64,000 nucleotides of DNA from assembly GCA_964459995.1 (NCBI GenBank), contig CAYWOR010000001.1, positions 124,001 through 188,000 of the forward strand, given 5' to 3'. Every line of letters starts with the position of its first letter. Position 1 is the stretch's first letter. Made by a program: the position numbers and the translations under genes. The DNA comes from CAZSHG01 sp964459995 (GTDB lineage Bacteria; UBP14; UBA6098). Below are positions 16,237-28,400 of this stretch, in pieces. The notes below the pieces were generated by a model, which saw nothing but the letters and a program-made list of their open reading frames with translations, was not told the origin of the DNA and did no database searches.

Positions 16237-17396
16237 GAATAAGGGGAATTCCGGCATCCTACGGCGGTTTCGAGACAAACGCCGAGATTACCGCAAAAGC
16301 ACTCGTCGAAAGAGGGCACGAGGTTGTGGTCTATTGCCGCGGAAGCCGACGTGGTCGTCCGAAAATCTATAATGGCGTAAAACTTCGCTATCTCCCCTCG
16401 ATCGAGTCGCGCGATCTCTCGACAATCAGCCACACAACTCTTTCTGCCCTGCATGCGATTTTTAATCGCTACGATGTAATTCATCTTTACAACGTCGGCA
16501 ATTCGCATCTAATCCCGCTTCTCAGGCTATTCGGGAAGAAGGTTGTCGTCTCCGTTGACGGCGTAGAATGGCGCAGGAAAAAATTCGGCATTTTTGGAAG
16601 TATGTGGATGCATATGTCCGAGCGTTTTGCGATGTTCTTCTCGAACCGTATCATCGTGGACTCGCTGAAGGTGGGCGAATATTATAAGAATCAATACGAT
16701 TCCGAAACGGTCTATATTCCCTACGGCAGTTCGATTATCGAAAGAGACCCCGAGCCGAGTTTTCTTGCGAAATTTGGACTCGAACCAAAACGCTATCTTC
16801 TTTTTGTCGGAAGATTTATTCCGGAAAAGGGCGTGGATAAGCTTCTCAAGGCCTATGGCGAGGTTCGCACCGATATGCCGCTGGTTGTTGTGGGCGATAA
16901 CCCCTATGACCGCGAATATTTCGAGCATCTCAAACGTTCCGCTCCACCGGGCGCTATTTTTCCGGGTGCAATTTATGGTGCTGGAGTGAAAGAACTTTAT
17001 CGGCAATCCTATCTCTTTATCAGCCCAAGCGAGCTGGAAGGCACAAGCCCCGCGCTTCTCGAAGCTATGGGGGCCGGAACTTGCGTTGTTGTAAACGGAA
17101 TCCCCGAACAGCTCGAGACGATAGGCGATTCTGGAGTATATTACCGGATGAATGACCTCGAAGACCTTAAACAAAAGGTCCAGGAGCTTATCGATAATCC
17201 CGCGTTGCGCGAACTTTATGCCGAGCGCACACAGAAAAGGGTCGAAAAGTATTACCGTTGGCAGGACGTCATCAATCGCTACGAAATACTTCTAAAAGAG
17301 GTTGCGGGCAAGAATGACAGCCATGATAATTACAAAGTCGGTCTGGAACTGGCCGAATCGAAAAGAAAACCGGTTCCGACATCGAACACCCTCTGA
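16218..17396 (+). CDS. DUF1972/GT4-type glycosyltransferase (probable rhamnosyltransferase)
   Basis: The product is 392 residues. The start at 16218 gives the family N-terminus 'MRIAILGIRGIPASYGGFET', which is diagnostic of DUF1972 glycosyltransferases. The C-terminal half is a GT-B nucleotide-sugar domain: 'LLFVGRFIPEKGVDKLLKAY', 'LVVVGDNPYDREYF', 'FISPSELEGTSPALLEAMGA' with the EX7E glutamates. It adds a sugar, probably rhamnose, to a lipid-linked glycan in the cytoplasm. It overlaps the RmlD-like gene by 19 nt, showing coupled expression. Acceptor and donor are inferred. Confidence 0.88.
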   Translation: MRIAILGIRGIPASYGGFETNAEITAKALVERGHEVVVYCRGSRRGRPKIYNGVKLRYLPSIESRDLSTISHTTLSALHAIFNRYDVIHLYNVGNSHLIPLLRLFGKKVVVSVDGVEWRRKKFGIFGSMWMHMSERFAMFFSNRIIVDSLKVGEYYKNQYDSETVYIPYGSSIIERDPEPSFLAKFGLEPKRYLLFVGRFIPEKGVDKLLKAYGEVRTDMPLVVVGDNPYDREYFEHLKRSAPPGAIFPGAIYGAGVKELYRQSYLFISPSELEGTSPALLEAMGAGTCVVVNGIPEQLETIGDSGVYYRMNDLEDLKQKVQELIDNPALRELYAERTQKRVEKYYRWQDVINRYEILLKEVAGKNDSHDNYKVGLELAESKRKPVPTSNTL

Positions 17397-17441
17397 GTTA
17401 TCTCAAATTAACCCTATTAATATAAGGATAGAAAATTACCT

Positions 17442-18956
17442 ATGACCTTTGGTAAGATTTTTAAAATAGCGACATTGTTTTTTCTTATGGCAGTTGCCGG
17501 AAACCTTTTGGCAATGGGCGGACGAGCGCTTGCGGACAAATGGCCTGAGGTTGGAATTTATCGCGAACTCGAACTTCGCGGTGATGTGCCGATTCAACCG
17601 AATGTCTGGCCGGACAGAAGCGGTGCGGTTTTGAGAAATCTTCCCGACAATCTGGAGGGGACATCTGGATTTTGGGCGGAGAAGCTGAGAAACAGGCTCG
17701 AACGCACCGAGATGAAACCCGACACCGTTACTTTTTTTATTGAACCCGGAATCAACGGCATCCTAAATAACCCGCGCGAATCTTCCGACCGGTTTTATCC
17801 GACATTGCGTCTCGGCGGCGGAATGTCCAAAGGCGCAATCGAAGGTTTTGTTGCCTATATAGTAAATCTGCGGTGGGCGCAGGAGGAAAATTATAGAGGC
17901 CGTCAATGGGCTGGTTTTGCGGGAAGACCGGATCAGGTTTTTATCAGGGCGTCGGGAGAGGACTGGGGGCTTCAGTTCGGCAAGGATTATCTCTCATGGG
18001 GCGAAGGTCTTATGCGAGGGAAAAATCATGTCCCCTTCGAGATGCTGGGGTTCGATTTTCGTTTTGGATATTTTAATTTTTCGGGATTCACTGGTTTCCT
18101 CGACCCCTCATTTTCCTATGAGCCAATGCCAGTCGATACTTTCATTAAAAGAACCGCGAATAGGTATCTCGCGGGTCATCGACTCGAATTTGTTTCGAAA
18201 CGTTTCACCATCGCGCTTAACGAAGAGGTTCTCTACGGCGGAATTGGAAGAATTCCGGAAATCTCCTATATAGTGCCTTTCTATTGGTATCACGCAGAAC
18301 AGCTAAACCGCGGTTTCGACGACAACACCTATATCGGCGGAGATTTCAAGGTGCTTTTCCCGCCTGTTCGTTTTACCGGCGAGGTTCTCGTTGATGACAT
18401 TCAGGTTGAATCGAAGACGCAAGACGACGAAGAGCCGCCCCAAATCGGTCTTGCCGGCCAGCTCGATTACGGCACGACAATTTTCTCGAAATGGGCAACT
18501 TTCCGCACGAGATACGAGGGCGTTACAAATTGGACATACAACCAATCCAAAAATCAGAATAGGTATATTTACCAAAATGAATGTCTCGGAAGCCCCTATG
18601 GGAACGATTACGACCGGACGAGCCTCGGCCTCGACCTTTATCTGGCTCCGATGTGTATTTTGAATATTGAAGGGTTCTATTTTCGGAAGGGCGAAGGGCG
18701 TATCGATGCGCCTTGGACAACCCCATGGTCTGATATCGAAGGGCCATATTCAGAGCCATTTCCAACCGGAATCGTGGAGAAAACCAGCGGGTTTAAACTC
18801 GATTGGCAGGGATTTTTTGAGGATTACGGATTTTGGAAATTTGGTTTCGAATATGGACGGCAAAAAAACCAAAATCACGAAGAAAATAATGAGGGCGATT
18901 ATTGGCAACTCGACCTTCAACTCGACCTAACTTTCTACCCCTCGATTTCGTTTTAG
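17442..18956 (+). CDS. Wzi-like outer-membrane beta-barrel (capsule assembly) protein
   Basis: The product is 504 residues with a signal peptide (about 'IATLFFLMAVAGNLLAMG'). The body is rich in alternating aromatic/charged strands ('LQFGKDYLSWGEGLMRGKN', 'FNFSGFTGFLDPSFSYEP', 'LEFVSKRFTIALNEEVLYGG') and ends with a phenylalanine ('YPSISF'), as expected of an outer-membrane barrel. The phrases 'VSKRFTIALNEEVLYG' and 'PFYWYHAEQLNRGFDDN' fit the Wzi capsule-anchoring family and related uncharacterised barrels. Its place at the end of the polysaccharide cluster supports surface attachment of the exported glycan. A generic porin-like role is the alternative. Confidence 0.7.
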   Translation: MTFGKIFKIATLFFLMAVAGNLLAMGGRALADKWPEVGIYRELELRGDVPIQPNVWPDRSGAVLRNLPDNLEGTSGFWAEKLRNRLERTEMKPDTVTFFIEPGINGILNNPRESSDRFYPTLRLGGGMSKGAIEGFVAYIVNLRWAQEENYRGRQWAGFAGRPDQVFIRASGEDWGLQFGKDYLSWGEGLMRGKNHVPFEMLGFDFRFGYFNFSGFTGFLDPSFSYEPMPVDTFIKRTANRYLAGHRLEFVSKRFTIALNEEVLYGGIGRIPEISYIVPFYWYHAEQLNRGFDDNTYIGGDFKVLFPPVRFTGEVLVDDIQVESKTQDDEEPPQIGLAGQLDYGTTIFSKWATFRTRYEGVTNWTYNQSKNQNRYIYQNECLGSPYGNDYDRTSLGLDLYLAPMCILNIEGFYFRKGEGRIDAPWTTPWSDIEGPYSEPFPTGIVEKTSGFKLDWQGFFEDYGFWKFGFEYGRQKNQNHEENNEGDYWQLDLQLDLTFYPSISF

Positions 18957-19084
18957 TATAATCGTATGATTTATAAGCAGTTAAGATTAATCGCTGTTGT
19001 AAGAAAATAGGAGAAAAGGGTTAATGTCCGTGCAAGACAACAAATTACGCGCCCACACTTTTTTCAAAAAAAAGTTTTTTTTGT

Positions 19085-19112
19085 TTGACTTGAAAAAAAT
19101 ATGAAGTATATT
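19085..19112 (+). promoter_or_regulatory. Distal promoter of the giant secreted-protein gene
   Basis: TTGACT (19085-19090), a 16-bp spacer and TATATT (19107-19112), in an A/T-rich stretch. It would give a leader of about 330 nt. The gene-free stretch 18957-19448 otherwise holds a second promoter, a foldable leader and a T/A-rich inverted repeat near 19058-19076. Confidence 0.55.
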
Positions 19113-19248
19113 TCCATAACGAACATCCGTCGAGGTATGAAAAGAGCATGCTCGAATGCGGAATTTTTTTTAATATCCCCGGCGGCGGTGAAAATGGCCT
19201 TGTCCGCGGTTGTCCGTTTTTAAGATGTCGAAGGAGAGAAAAAAGGTC

Positions 19249-19277
19249 TTGACAGTGTAGGATTACAAGATTATTTT
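19249..19277 (+). promoter_or_regulatory. Proximal promoter of the giant secreted-protein gene
   Basis: A consensus TTGACA (19249-19254), an optimal 17-bp spacer and TATTTT (19272-19277). Transcription should begin about 19284, inside the foldable leader, leaving ~165 nt before the ATG at 19449. Confidence 0.6.
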
Positions 19278-19350
19278 AGCTCAAACCTGCCGAAAGGTCG
19301 GCGAGGTATGTTTGCTATTTTTGAATTTGAAGCTAAAACCGCGAGGTTTT
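19274..19350 (+). promoter_or_regulatory. Foldable 5' leader with mutually exclusive stems
   Basis: An outer stem pairs 19274-19281 (TTTTAGCT) with 19331-19338 (AGCTAAAA). Inside it CAAAC (19282-19286) pairs with GTTTG (19310-19314), and GCCGA (19289-19293) pairs with TCGGC (19298-19302) around an AAGG loop. The AAAA of the outer stem can instead join AAAACC-GCGA-GGTTTT (19335-19350), a GNRA hairpin. The two pairings exclude each other. It matches no riboswitch class I know. The proximal promoter would cut off the outer stem's 5' arm, so only the distal transcript carries the full structure. Confidence 0.4.
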
Positions 19351-19448
19351 AAGAAAAGAAAAGGTAACCGTAAATGGAAATTCCAAATCGCACATTTAGT
19401 GATAGGGTTTCTAAAAACACAAAAAACAAAGGAAAGGAGAAGGGCGTT

Positions 19449-22400
19449 ATGGGTAAAAAAACCGTAATTGCAGCCCTACTGCTCAGTTTACTACTTGCCA
19501 CCGGCGCGGTGTTCGCGCAGGGAGGTAGCGGAAGTGCTTGGCAGTACTGCAACGCCTTCAACGTTGTCACGCCTGCGGGGACTCCTGGTGGACCCGCTTA
19601 CGGGACACAGATTCCTTCTTGGTACACAACCGATTACTCGACCGTGACAAGCTTCACTCCGGTCTCCACTTGGAGACGCGCGAGTTTCGAGCTTGGTCCG
19701 ACCGGGGAGGAAGTTCCCGTTCGTATGAGCCACGATAATGTGGTTCTCCGCCTGGACATGCTCTCGGGAACAGAGAATGTTGAGCTCCGGGGTGTTAAGA
19801 TTACACTCTTCGGCTCGCGTGATTTCGACCCGAACGAGGATTTCACCCCGATTCATCCCCAGCTTGCGGCGAATCATTTCGACGTCATGCTGACCGAGGC
19901 TGACACACTTACCGGTGTGCAGTTCTATATTGACAAGGGCGTTTCGGCGCTTTCTAACGTCAATATTCTCGATCGCGTTGACATTCTTGGTATCGCCGAA
20001 CAGCTTGCCATCGATGACATCATTCAGCCGAGGGATACCTATGATCCTTCGAGTCCGTCGCACACCGCCGATACACTTTTGGCGGCATATGCGTGGACAC
20101 TGGATTCTACGATGGCCAACGGCTGGAAATGGTGGAGCGCAATCCTCTATTTCGAGGACGCTATCGCCATTCCTTACGAGGGAACATTCCGTGCCGACCT
20201 CTATGGTCTTCCCTTCTATCGCATCTGGGTCACTCTTCAGATGGCCGGATGCCACGACTGTGAAGACAACGTGGGCGGTATCGAGGGTATCTCGAATTCG
20301 GACTCCTTCTACGTCATGATTGCGGAACGCGAGGATCTGATTTGCTATCGCTACAATCCTCCTTATATCAACCTGGTTGATATGACCTCCGCTCTCACCG
20401 ATGTTCACAGGAACAATCCGTATCCTTCGCCCGCCAATGCGAGCCGTTGGGCACGTAGCGAAATGATCAAGGGCTGGGACGAGATTCCCCCTTACATCAA
20501 ACAGCTTTGGCCGAGGAACCTCGTTTCCACGAACGACTGGTATTCCGATCATGTTCATTGCAGTGAACTGAACGATTCGATTTTCACCGCAAATGAGCAA
20601 CAGCCGATTTCTGTAACCACTCAGGATTACGGCACCTGTGTCGATTCGGCGTTTATGGAAATTCGTTACATCAACGACGAATTCTACGGCACTGCGCCCG
20701 GAAGCCAGTTCCCCGCTCGTATCGACTCGATCATTTGGCGCAATCCGCTTCAGTTCCCCTTCGATCAGGAAAACAGCGGACACGCTCTCGGTTGGGAATG
20801 GCAGTATAAGCACACGTGGAGATTCTCCGGTAGTGGCGTATGGAGCACCACCGGCTGGACCACTATGGCTAACACCCACAGTGAAGCTTTCGCCACGTGG
20901 ACTCATAACTTCCCCTCCTGCGGAACCGACTCCTTTGTCGTTATGGTTGGAAATGACAGCACTATGAACAGACTGCCGATGTTTATCGACGGCGCTTATG
21001 TTCGCGTGCTTTTCCGCGTTTTCAGCAGGACCAACAACCGCAGATACGACTACGGCTTGACTCTTTCACCCGGCGTTATGAATGACACCGTTTGGACCTT
21101 CAAGGTTGACCTTTCCGGTCCGAACGCCGAACTCGTTTGCCCGTCTGCAGAAGGCCACGACAACGAGACGATGGAATTCGCCGGCGCGAACGTCCGCAGA
21201 GACTACATCGAAGGGCAGTGGATTTATTGGCGTTGGATCGCCGATAGTCTTCCGACTCTTAGATTGAGTGTCTATGACGAGTATCAGAGAGTCCATGACA
21301 CCGGCAACCACGGTATCAATATCTACCCCGGCGGTGTCGGTGGTTCTGGTATTAACTGGCGCGATTTCGAGATCACCTTCGCCATCGAGCACTGCGATCT
21401 CACTTGGGACACCATCCGCGTCAATCAGAACGATCTCAACCGCGGTATCTATGTTGACGAAGAGAACAACGGCTACAACGCCAGGATGTGGATCAATTTC
21501 GAGGAATTGGTTCTTTGGCATCCCAGCTGGGCCGGCTTGGTTCCCTTCCGTTCGGGCGATTTCGTCTATGTCCTCCTTACGAGGCTTCTCGACGACCCGG
21601 ACTACGGTCAGCATTGGGGCGTTGATGAGTGCATGCTCGGCGATTGGACGACAACCCCGCCATACTGGAATCAGATTTACTGGGTTATCGATACGATACC
21701 TTCTTATTCCGGCACTTGGGGCATCGCGAACGGTGCCGATGGTAACTACGGAACCCGCAACACTCAGGACAACCATATTCCTGTGATGTGGGAAGTCGTC
21801 GGCGTGTGTCCTTACTACACGGAATACGCGTTCGACACTCTCGGTATCCTCCGTATCGACCTCGAAGGCCCGACCGCTCCGGATACTTTCTACTATCCGC
21901 CTCATCAGTGGGTTACTTCCGATAGCTTCCAGATCATTACGTTGAACATCTACGACCAGATCGGTTGTTCGAACTACGATCTCGACGTTCAGGATCTTCT
22001 TCGTAACCGCGTTTCCGGCGTTTACTCCGCTAGTGTCGATCAGGAAGCCCGCATCTGCGTTAACCTCAAGGTTCGCGGTTGCGACGGTAGCTGGCATCCC
22101 TACTATCACAGCGGCGCGGGATCAATTCCCGACGGTCGTAACTTCTGCGTTGGCGAGCCCGATGCTGTCGGTCTCAACCTGACCAAGAAGTATAACGAGT
22201 GGGGCGTCAGAGTAACCTGGGATCCGTATCGCACGAATACCGATCAGGCGCACTTCCGCCCGGGCGACAAGGTCTGCGTTACCGTTTACGCTTGGGATAA
22301 TGCTATCACCGACTGTCAGTACGAGCCCGGCACCGCCGGTCCGGTCAGCGGTTGGGATGATGACAATGATCCTTGGACCTCGCACCGCGATTCTGTCAAC

Positions 22401-25400
22401 TACTCGATTTACTGCTCCGACGGTTCTCTCGCCCACTTCGTGGACGCCACCGTTCCGAGCCGTAACAGCGGTTATGACAGACTCGACCCGGATTATCTCT
22501 ACTACGAAGTTTCGCATATCGCCCGTTGGACTTTCTTCGTTGATTGCCATGCGCCCATCTTCACTGGCGCCGATATGTCGCAGGTTTGTAACGATACCAT
22601 GTATCTCTACTTCCGCGATGTGTCCGCCAATGTTCATGGAATGTATTGCGACAACTGGATCGCCAACATCGGCGTTCAGCACACCGAGCTAGTAGAAGGT
22701 GCCGACCTGCTTCTCATCTTCACGGATACGATGACCACCCCCGGCGTTACCTACGTCGATACGATCATCTTCCAGAATATGAAGCTCAGCGGCGGCGCTT
22801 ATCCGCTGAACATTCACGTCGCTTATCACGACATTCCGGGCAGAGAGTATCAGTATTACTATGCTGAACTCATCAAAGATCCGGCTGACGATCGCGGCGC
22901 TTATGTCCAGCTCTATGGCGACGGTTCCGAGGCGACCTGCCACTTCTTCCAGCCCTACGACCAAATTCGTTGGGAGCTTTATGCCGGCGACAGCCCGGAT
23001 GTTCCTTGGTATCCCGCGACTCAGCGCACCGTCTCTGGCGGACGCACCTATCGTTGGCACCATGGATTCGATTCCTGGAGCAACCCCGGCACATGGTTCA
23101 TGAGCTGGCGCTATGGCAGGCATGACTACACCGGTATTAATGTCGATACCCTCGACGGCCCGACCTTCTGGGAAGACACCTTCTATAACAACTTTGAGAA
23201 CCCGAATTGGGCGCTTATCAAGGTTGATAGTCTCCAGATCTTCTCTGAGACTTGGTTGTCCAAGGTTGGCTGGTTCAACGATGAGGCTTATCATGCGTTC
23301 ATGTATCCGCCTCACGTTTACAACTACCCGCCGGATCTCAAGGGTGACTACACCAATATCTGGCACGCTTGGATGGGCCGCTACCGCAACACCACCCCGG
23401 GTGGAATGACCCCGGTTCTGTTGTGGGAAGAAGGAAGCCCGAGCCGTATCTCTCCGATGCAGAGCCGCGACCCGTATGTCAACTTCTGGGTTAACGACCT
23501 TAACTTCATCGTCGCTGACATCTACACCTGCACCGACTCGATCATTTGGGAATGCCTCGTCGGAACACATCCGGACGAAGACACTCTTCCGTTCCGCGTT
23601 CCTCGCGTAACGATTGATCTTTACAATGCCGGACGTTCGCATGTGTGGACTATCGACGAATTCTACGATTGCCACTGCACGCCTTGCTTCATCAGCTACT
23701 ATCCTTCGCGCACCGCTTGTGTCGATTGGGGTAGAATGCATGTCGGTCCGATCGATCAGACCGAACAGTGGCTCTACACGATTCGTAGAATCGATACTCT
23801 CGAAACTGACCCCGTCCTCGTTACCGATACTATCGTCGGATGGCAGCATCTCGATAGCATTTCGGTCAGGTTGGAGTTCAATGTTCGCGAGCCGAACTAC
23901 TTCACCGATGCCACCCATTTCACGAAGTATGTTTTCCGTTGGGATTATGTAGTCGATATGCAGCCGCCGACCGCGATATTCCGCGACCCGGCCGCTACCA
24001 CCGGCTACGACGAGGTCAACTGTAACCTCATTCACGACTCGAACCATACTCTCAGGCTGAGACTCGAAAGCATCGTCGACGCTCATGTCGGTTGTGCTCC
24101 GGGCACTCTTATGGCCGATGGTTGGTCTTCCAAGTGGCCGATTCCCGCCGTTGCTCCGTCTTCCGATTGGGTCAAGTTCAAGTATGAAACGACTCCTCCG
24201 GTTGCCGCGAACATGGTTTGGAATCCTGCTACCCACTATCTCTGGTCGAATGAGTCCTTCGTCATCACCAACTGCGCTCTCGAGCTTAATGTTGCTGATA
24301 CGATGACCATCGGAACCCCGGGTATCCAGATTTACCACGGCCTCAATCGCAGTGGCCCCGGATTCCCAGTTCCGTTGCAGACCACTCTCACGAGAGACAC
24401 GATCTTCGTCGCCGATAGCGTTTTTGCCGAAGCTATCATTCAGGACCGTTTGGGCAACTGGACTCTCAAGACCAGCCGCAAAATGGCTCTGGACAATGGT
24501 CTTCCCGAGGTTAAGGGCTTCGCGCTCGCTACTCTCGGAATCGATACCGTCGGTTACGACTCTCTCGGAACCCCGATTCTCGGCGATGTGTACATGAACG
24601 ATTGGGACGGCGCAGTCTTCAAACTGCCTTGGCTTGTTCCTGATCAGGACAGTCTCGTCGGAATCTACAACTTCGCTCCGGTTTGCACCGTTTATGTGAG
24701 GTTGTGGTTCAACGATAATATGGACATGCGTGAAGCCGATCACCTTTACGGCCACATCGTTAGGTTCAAGCCGCACGGATGGACCCACTGGTTCCCCGTT
24801 CTTCCGCTTGAAACCGTCGGCGGTGGCCCCACCGGTCTTCGTTTCCCGCTTGCTCAGCAGTATGTCGATTACAAGAATATCGCTGGTGTTATGCCGAGTG
24901 CACGCCCGGATGCTTCCAGTGAAACTGACCTTTCGCCCGTTATCCCCGGTGATGTCGAGGCTCTCGATGCCGGTTGGAACAGCGACCGCGAATGGGTTGG
25001 CTACATGGTTATCGCCGGCGGCGGCGCCATGGACGGTATCGGAACTCTCCGTGTTCAGGGATTCGATGACAACGCTGGAAACTATATGCTTCCGATCGAA
25101 TACCCGCTTCGTATAGTAACCGGCGAACCGAGATTCAAGATGGTTTACTGGCCGAGAATCGACACTCTGAATAATGCTCATGTCGATCCTTGGAGCGGTT
25201 TGCCGGATGACGTTCTCGTTCTCTCCGGTTGGAGCACTTCGGATCCGGTCCTCGGCGACTCGACCCGTTGCACCTTCTATCAGGATAACGATAGAATGAA
25301 TCCGATCACCGCTTATTGGGACAACTACCTTGCGGAGACCGATTCGGTTCGTTTCAGAGTATTCTGGCACGACACCGCTTGGGTTCCCGGCGCTCCTCTC

Positions 25401-28400
25401 ACCGGTCATACTTTCCACTGGTCTGAGGACGATATGTGGTCGAGCAACATCTCTGTTTACAGAGACACAGCTTGGGTAGTTATGCCCGTTAGCGAACTCG
25501 ATCTCTTGCACGAGTATTACACAACTCTTGGCGGCGCTCCTGTTGCCTACTCGAACAACGAGCTTTATGCAACAATCGTGTTCGAGGCCTTCAGCAGGTT
25601 CCGTCCGAGCAACCCCTACATCGCCGATACGCTACTCAACGTTCGTATCGACAACCGTAGGCCGGATCCGCAGTTGACGACCCTCACCGGTGGTCAGATG
25701 ATTCATGGTCAGCACACGATGCTTCCGTTCGGTTCGACCGATCTGAAGGTTTGCTGGCAGAATAATCAGGTCGAGCAGATCGATAAGATGTCCATCTGGC
25801 TCCATAGCCTCATAGATGGCGCTGATTACATGCTCTTCCCGGCTGGCGGAACACCCGGACAGAGTTTCGGCGCTGTCGGAACATCTACTCCGCTTTACTA
25901 CGATCCTGTCAATGGCGTTATCTGCCTCGACTACAGGAACCCGGCTGGTCTTCCGGCTGGTATGTGGACTCTGAGCTGGAAAGCCTTCGACGGTATTCAG
26001 GTCGTCGATACAGCGAGAGGTGGAACAATACTGAGATACTGGCAGTATTACCACACCGATTGCGAATTCGACTTCTTCACCGACGATACGCTGACCATTC
26101 TTAGGCCTCCGTTCCTCGCTCGCGGCGATAATCTCTACGACGCTCTAAGGAGTGTTGCGGACAATTATCCTGCAGTCATTGGCTCGGACGACATCTATCC
26201 GTGGTGGAATGTTGGTATGGAAGATATCTGGCCGGATTGGCCGACCTTTGGTTGGATCGATACGGCGGCTATCAGAGCGGCTGGCCTGCCCGACCTCTGG
26301 AGAGTCGATGCTCTTCACAGAGTCCCGCAGATGGTTCCGGTTGTTCAGATTACCACCTATAATAACCCGGACTACAGCTCTGGTGTTCCGGATCCGCTCA
26401 TGCATCCGTATGTCGAATCCGGCGGTTACCCGGGCGACAGCCTCTACGTCCTGTTGGAAATGCTCGAGACCGATGTCAACGTTAGATACATCGACCTGAA
26501 CATCAAGGATTACTGGGGTGGCAACATCTCCGGTTCTAACCTCCAGATCAATGTCAGGCTCGATAGCACTCACGTTGTTCACTACGGCGATCGTTCCTTC
26601 TGGGTGTATAAGTGGACGGTCGATGATCAGGACAACCGTTACGACGGTCTTGTTACGATCACCGCTTCCGAATACACTTACAGCCCGTCCACCAGCACGT
26701 GGAACTATTGGGATCACATTGCCTATGTCTTACTGGATACGGACGATCCGACCTACGAGGTTTCTATGATTAGAACCTCCGACTCTTCGGTTCCGAATAT
26801 CGCCATCAACCCGATCGACTTCCCGGATGAATCAAGAATCTGGGTGGTTAATGCGGACGAGTTCCTCATCAACCTCGATTGGGATCAGACGATATACGAT
26901 CCGGCGGCTCCGGGTCACCCCGTCTCCTACCATAACTATGGCAGATACATCTACACTCGTCAGTGGGATCATTGGAGAATTTCCATCGACGGTGCTCCGA
27001 ATTACGGCACCTACAGCGATGCGAACGACCATCTCGAAGCCAGGCTCTGGGACAACGACCTCGATCCGTGGGACATTCATCATCCGTTCTGGCGTCAGCC
27101 GGACTACATGAATACCGCGATCACGCCGTCGTCTTACGATAACGCTTCGCCGATGTGGACCTTCAATGACAAGATCAGATTCTTTGCCGACAACGTCTAT
27201 GCCTATGCTTGGGATGTTGCTGGAATACCTGAAGGCCTCACGGCTCAGGGTGTTGCCTACATCCTCGGTAAGTCTCGCGACGCCGCCGGTAACGTCCTCG
27301 ACTACGAAGAGGCGAGGATCAGCAAATCGAAGGGCAAGATTGCTCTTATCGACATCGAACGCCCGACCATCGACACCGATCTCGTTATCGCCACCGGCGA
27401 CAACCTGACCGCCTATGTCGGTGCTATCTGGGACAACTTCATTGGCGACAACTTCACCAACGAGCTGGGTGACGGCTACGTTTACGTGATGGTTACCATC
27501 GAAGACACGATCCTCGTGGGTCCCTACTGGGTGGATCCGAGCGGAGCTATTGCTACCTCCGGTTGGGGCGCTTACGGCCCGACTCCGGGTGACTTCATTG
27601 ACCTCTGTGTCTATGACCTCGCAGGCAACTATGTTTGCGTCGAAGTCGAAGTCGTTCCCGAAGTTCATTGCTGCACCTACAGTCTTTGCACCGATTGGAA
27701 CCTCATCTCCATCAGCGTCAACCCCGAAACGCTTACTACGGCTGTCTTCGGTGGCGCTCCGGTTTACAAACTGGTCGGAGGCACCTATGTGCCCTACACC
27801 GGTATTCTTGAGCCGGGTGCTGGCTATGCGGTTTACCCGCCGAGTGCAATGGAAGTTACTATCTGCGGCGCTCCTGTGACGTCTTTCGACGTTACCCTCA
27901 GTGCCGGTTGGAACCTGATTGGCGCTACGTGGATGGATGTTCCGTTCACCGCTCCGGAGACCACTCCGGCTGGCGCGATCGACCCGACCGAAACTCGTTG
28001 GTATGAGTGCGGAGTTAACTATCACTACACTAACGTTCTCGAACACTGCAGAGGCCACCTGGTCATGGTTACCAACCCGGCCGGTTGTGAGCTGAGTGTT
28101 CCGGGATCCCGTGGCGGCAAGGTCGTTTACACCGTCAAAGACGGTCAGTTCGACCCGCTGTTCACCGGCAAATTGGTTAGTGATAACCGCACCCTGACCT
28201 TCGGCGTTGCCGACATCGCCACCGCCAACTTCGACCGCGGCATCGATCGCTACGCGATTCCGGCGCACGTTGGTCAGAGCGAGCTCGTTCTCGACGGCGG
28301 CATGGATGTCGATTACCGCACAACCGATAGCAGGATCGAGTGGACCGTTAAGGCCACCGGTAACTACACTGCGACCTTCGAGAAGGAAGGCGACTGGGTC

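Noticed and set aside
19058..19084. A/T-rich inverted repeat as a terminator before the giant gene
   Set aside because: The pairing is only A and T, with no GC stem; the distance to the Wzi-like gene's stop (about 100 nt) and the promoter immediately after make it uncertain.
22689..25511. A 940-codon open frame on the minus strand opposite the giant gene (and others of 347-651 codons in the same region, and at 29768-31234 and 32132-33670)
   Set aside because: They lie antisense to well-supported genes with signal peptides and sorting modules, have no recognisable motif, and are explained by the strong codon bias of the sense genes, which removes stop codons from the opposite frame.
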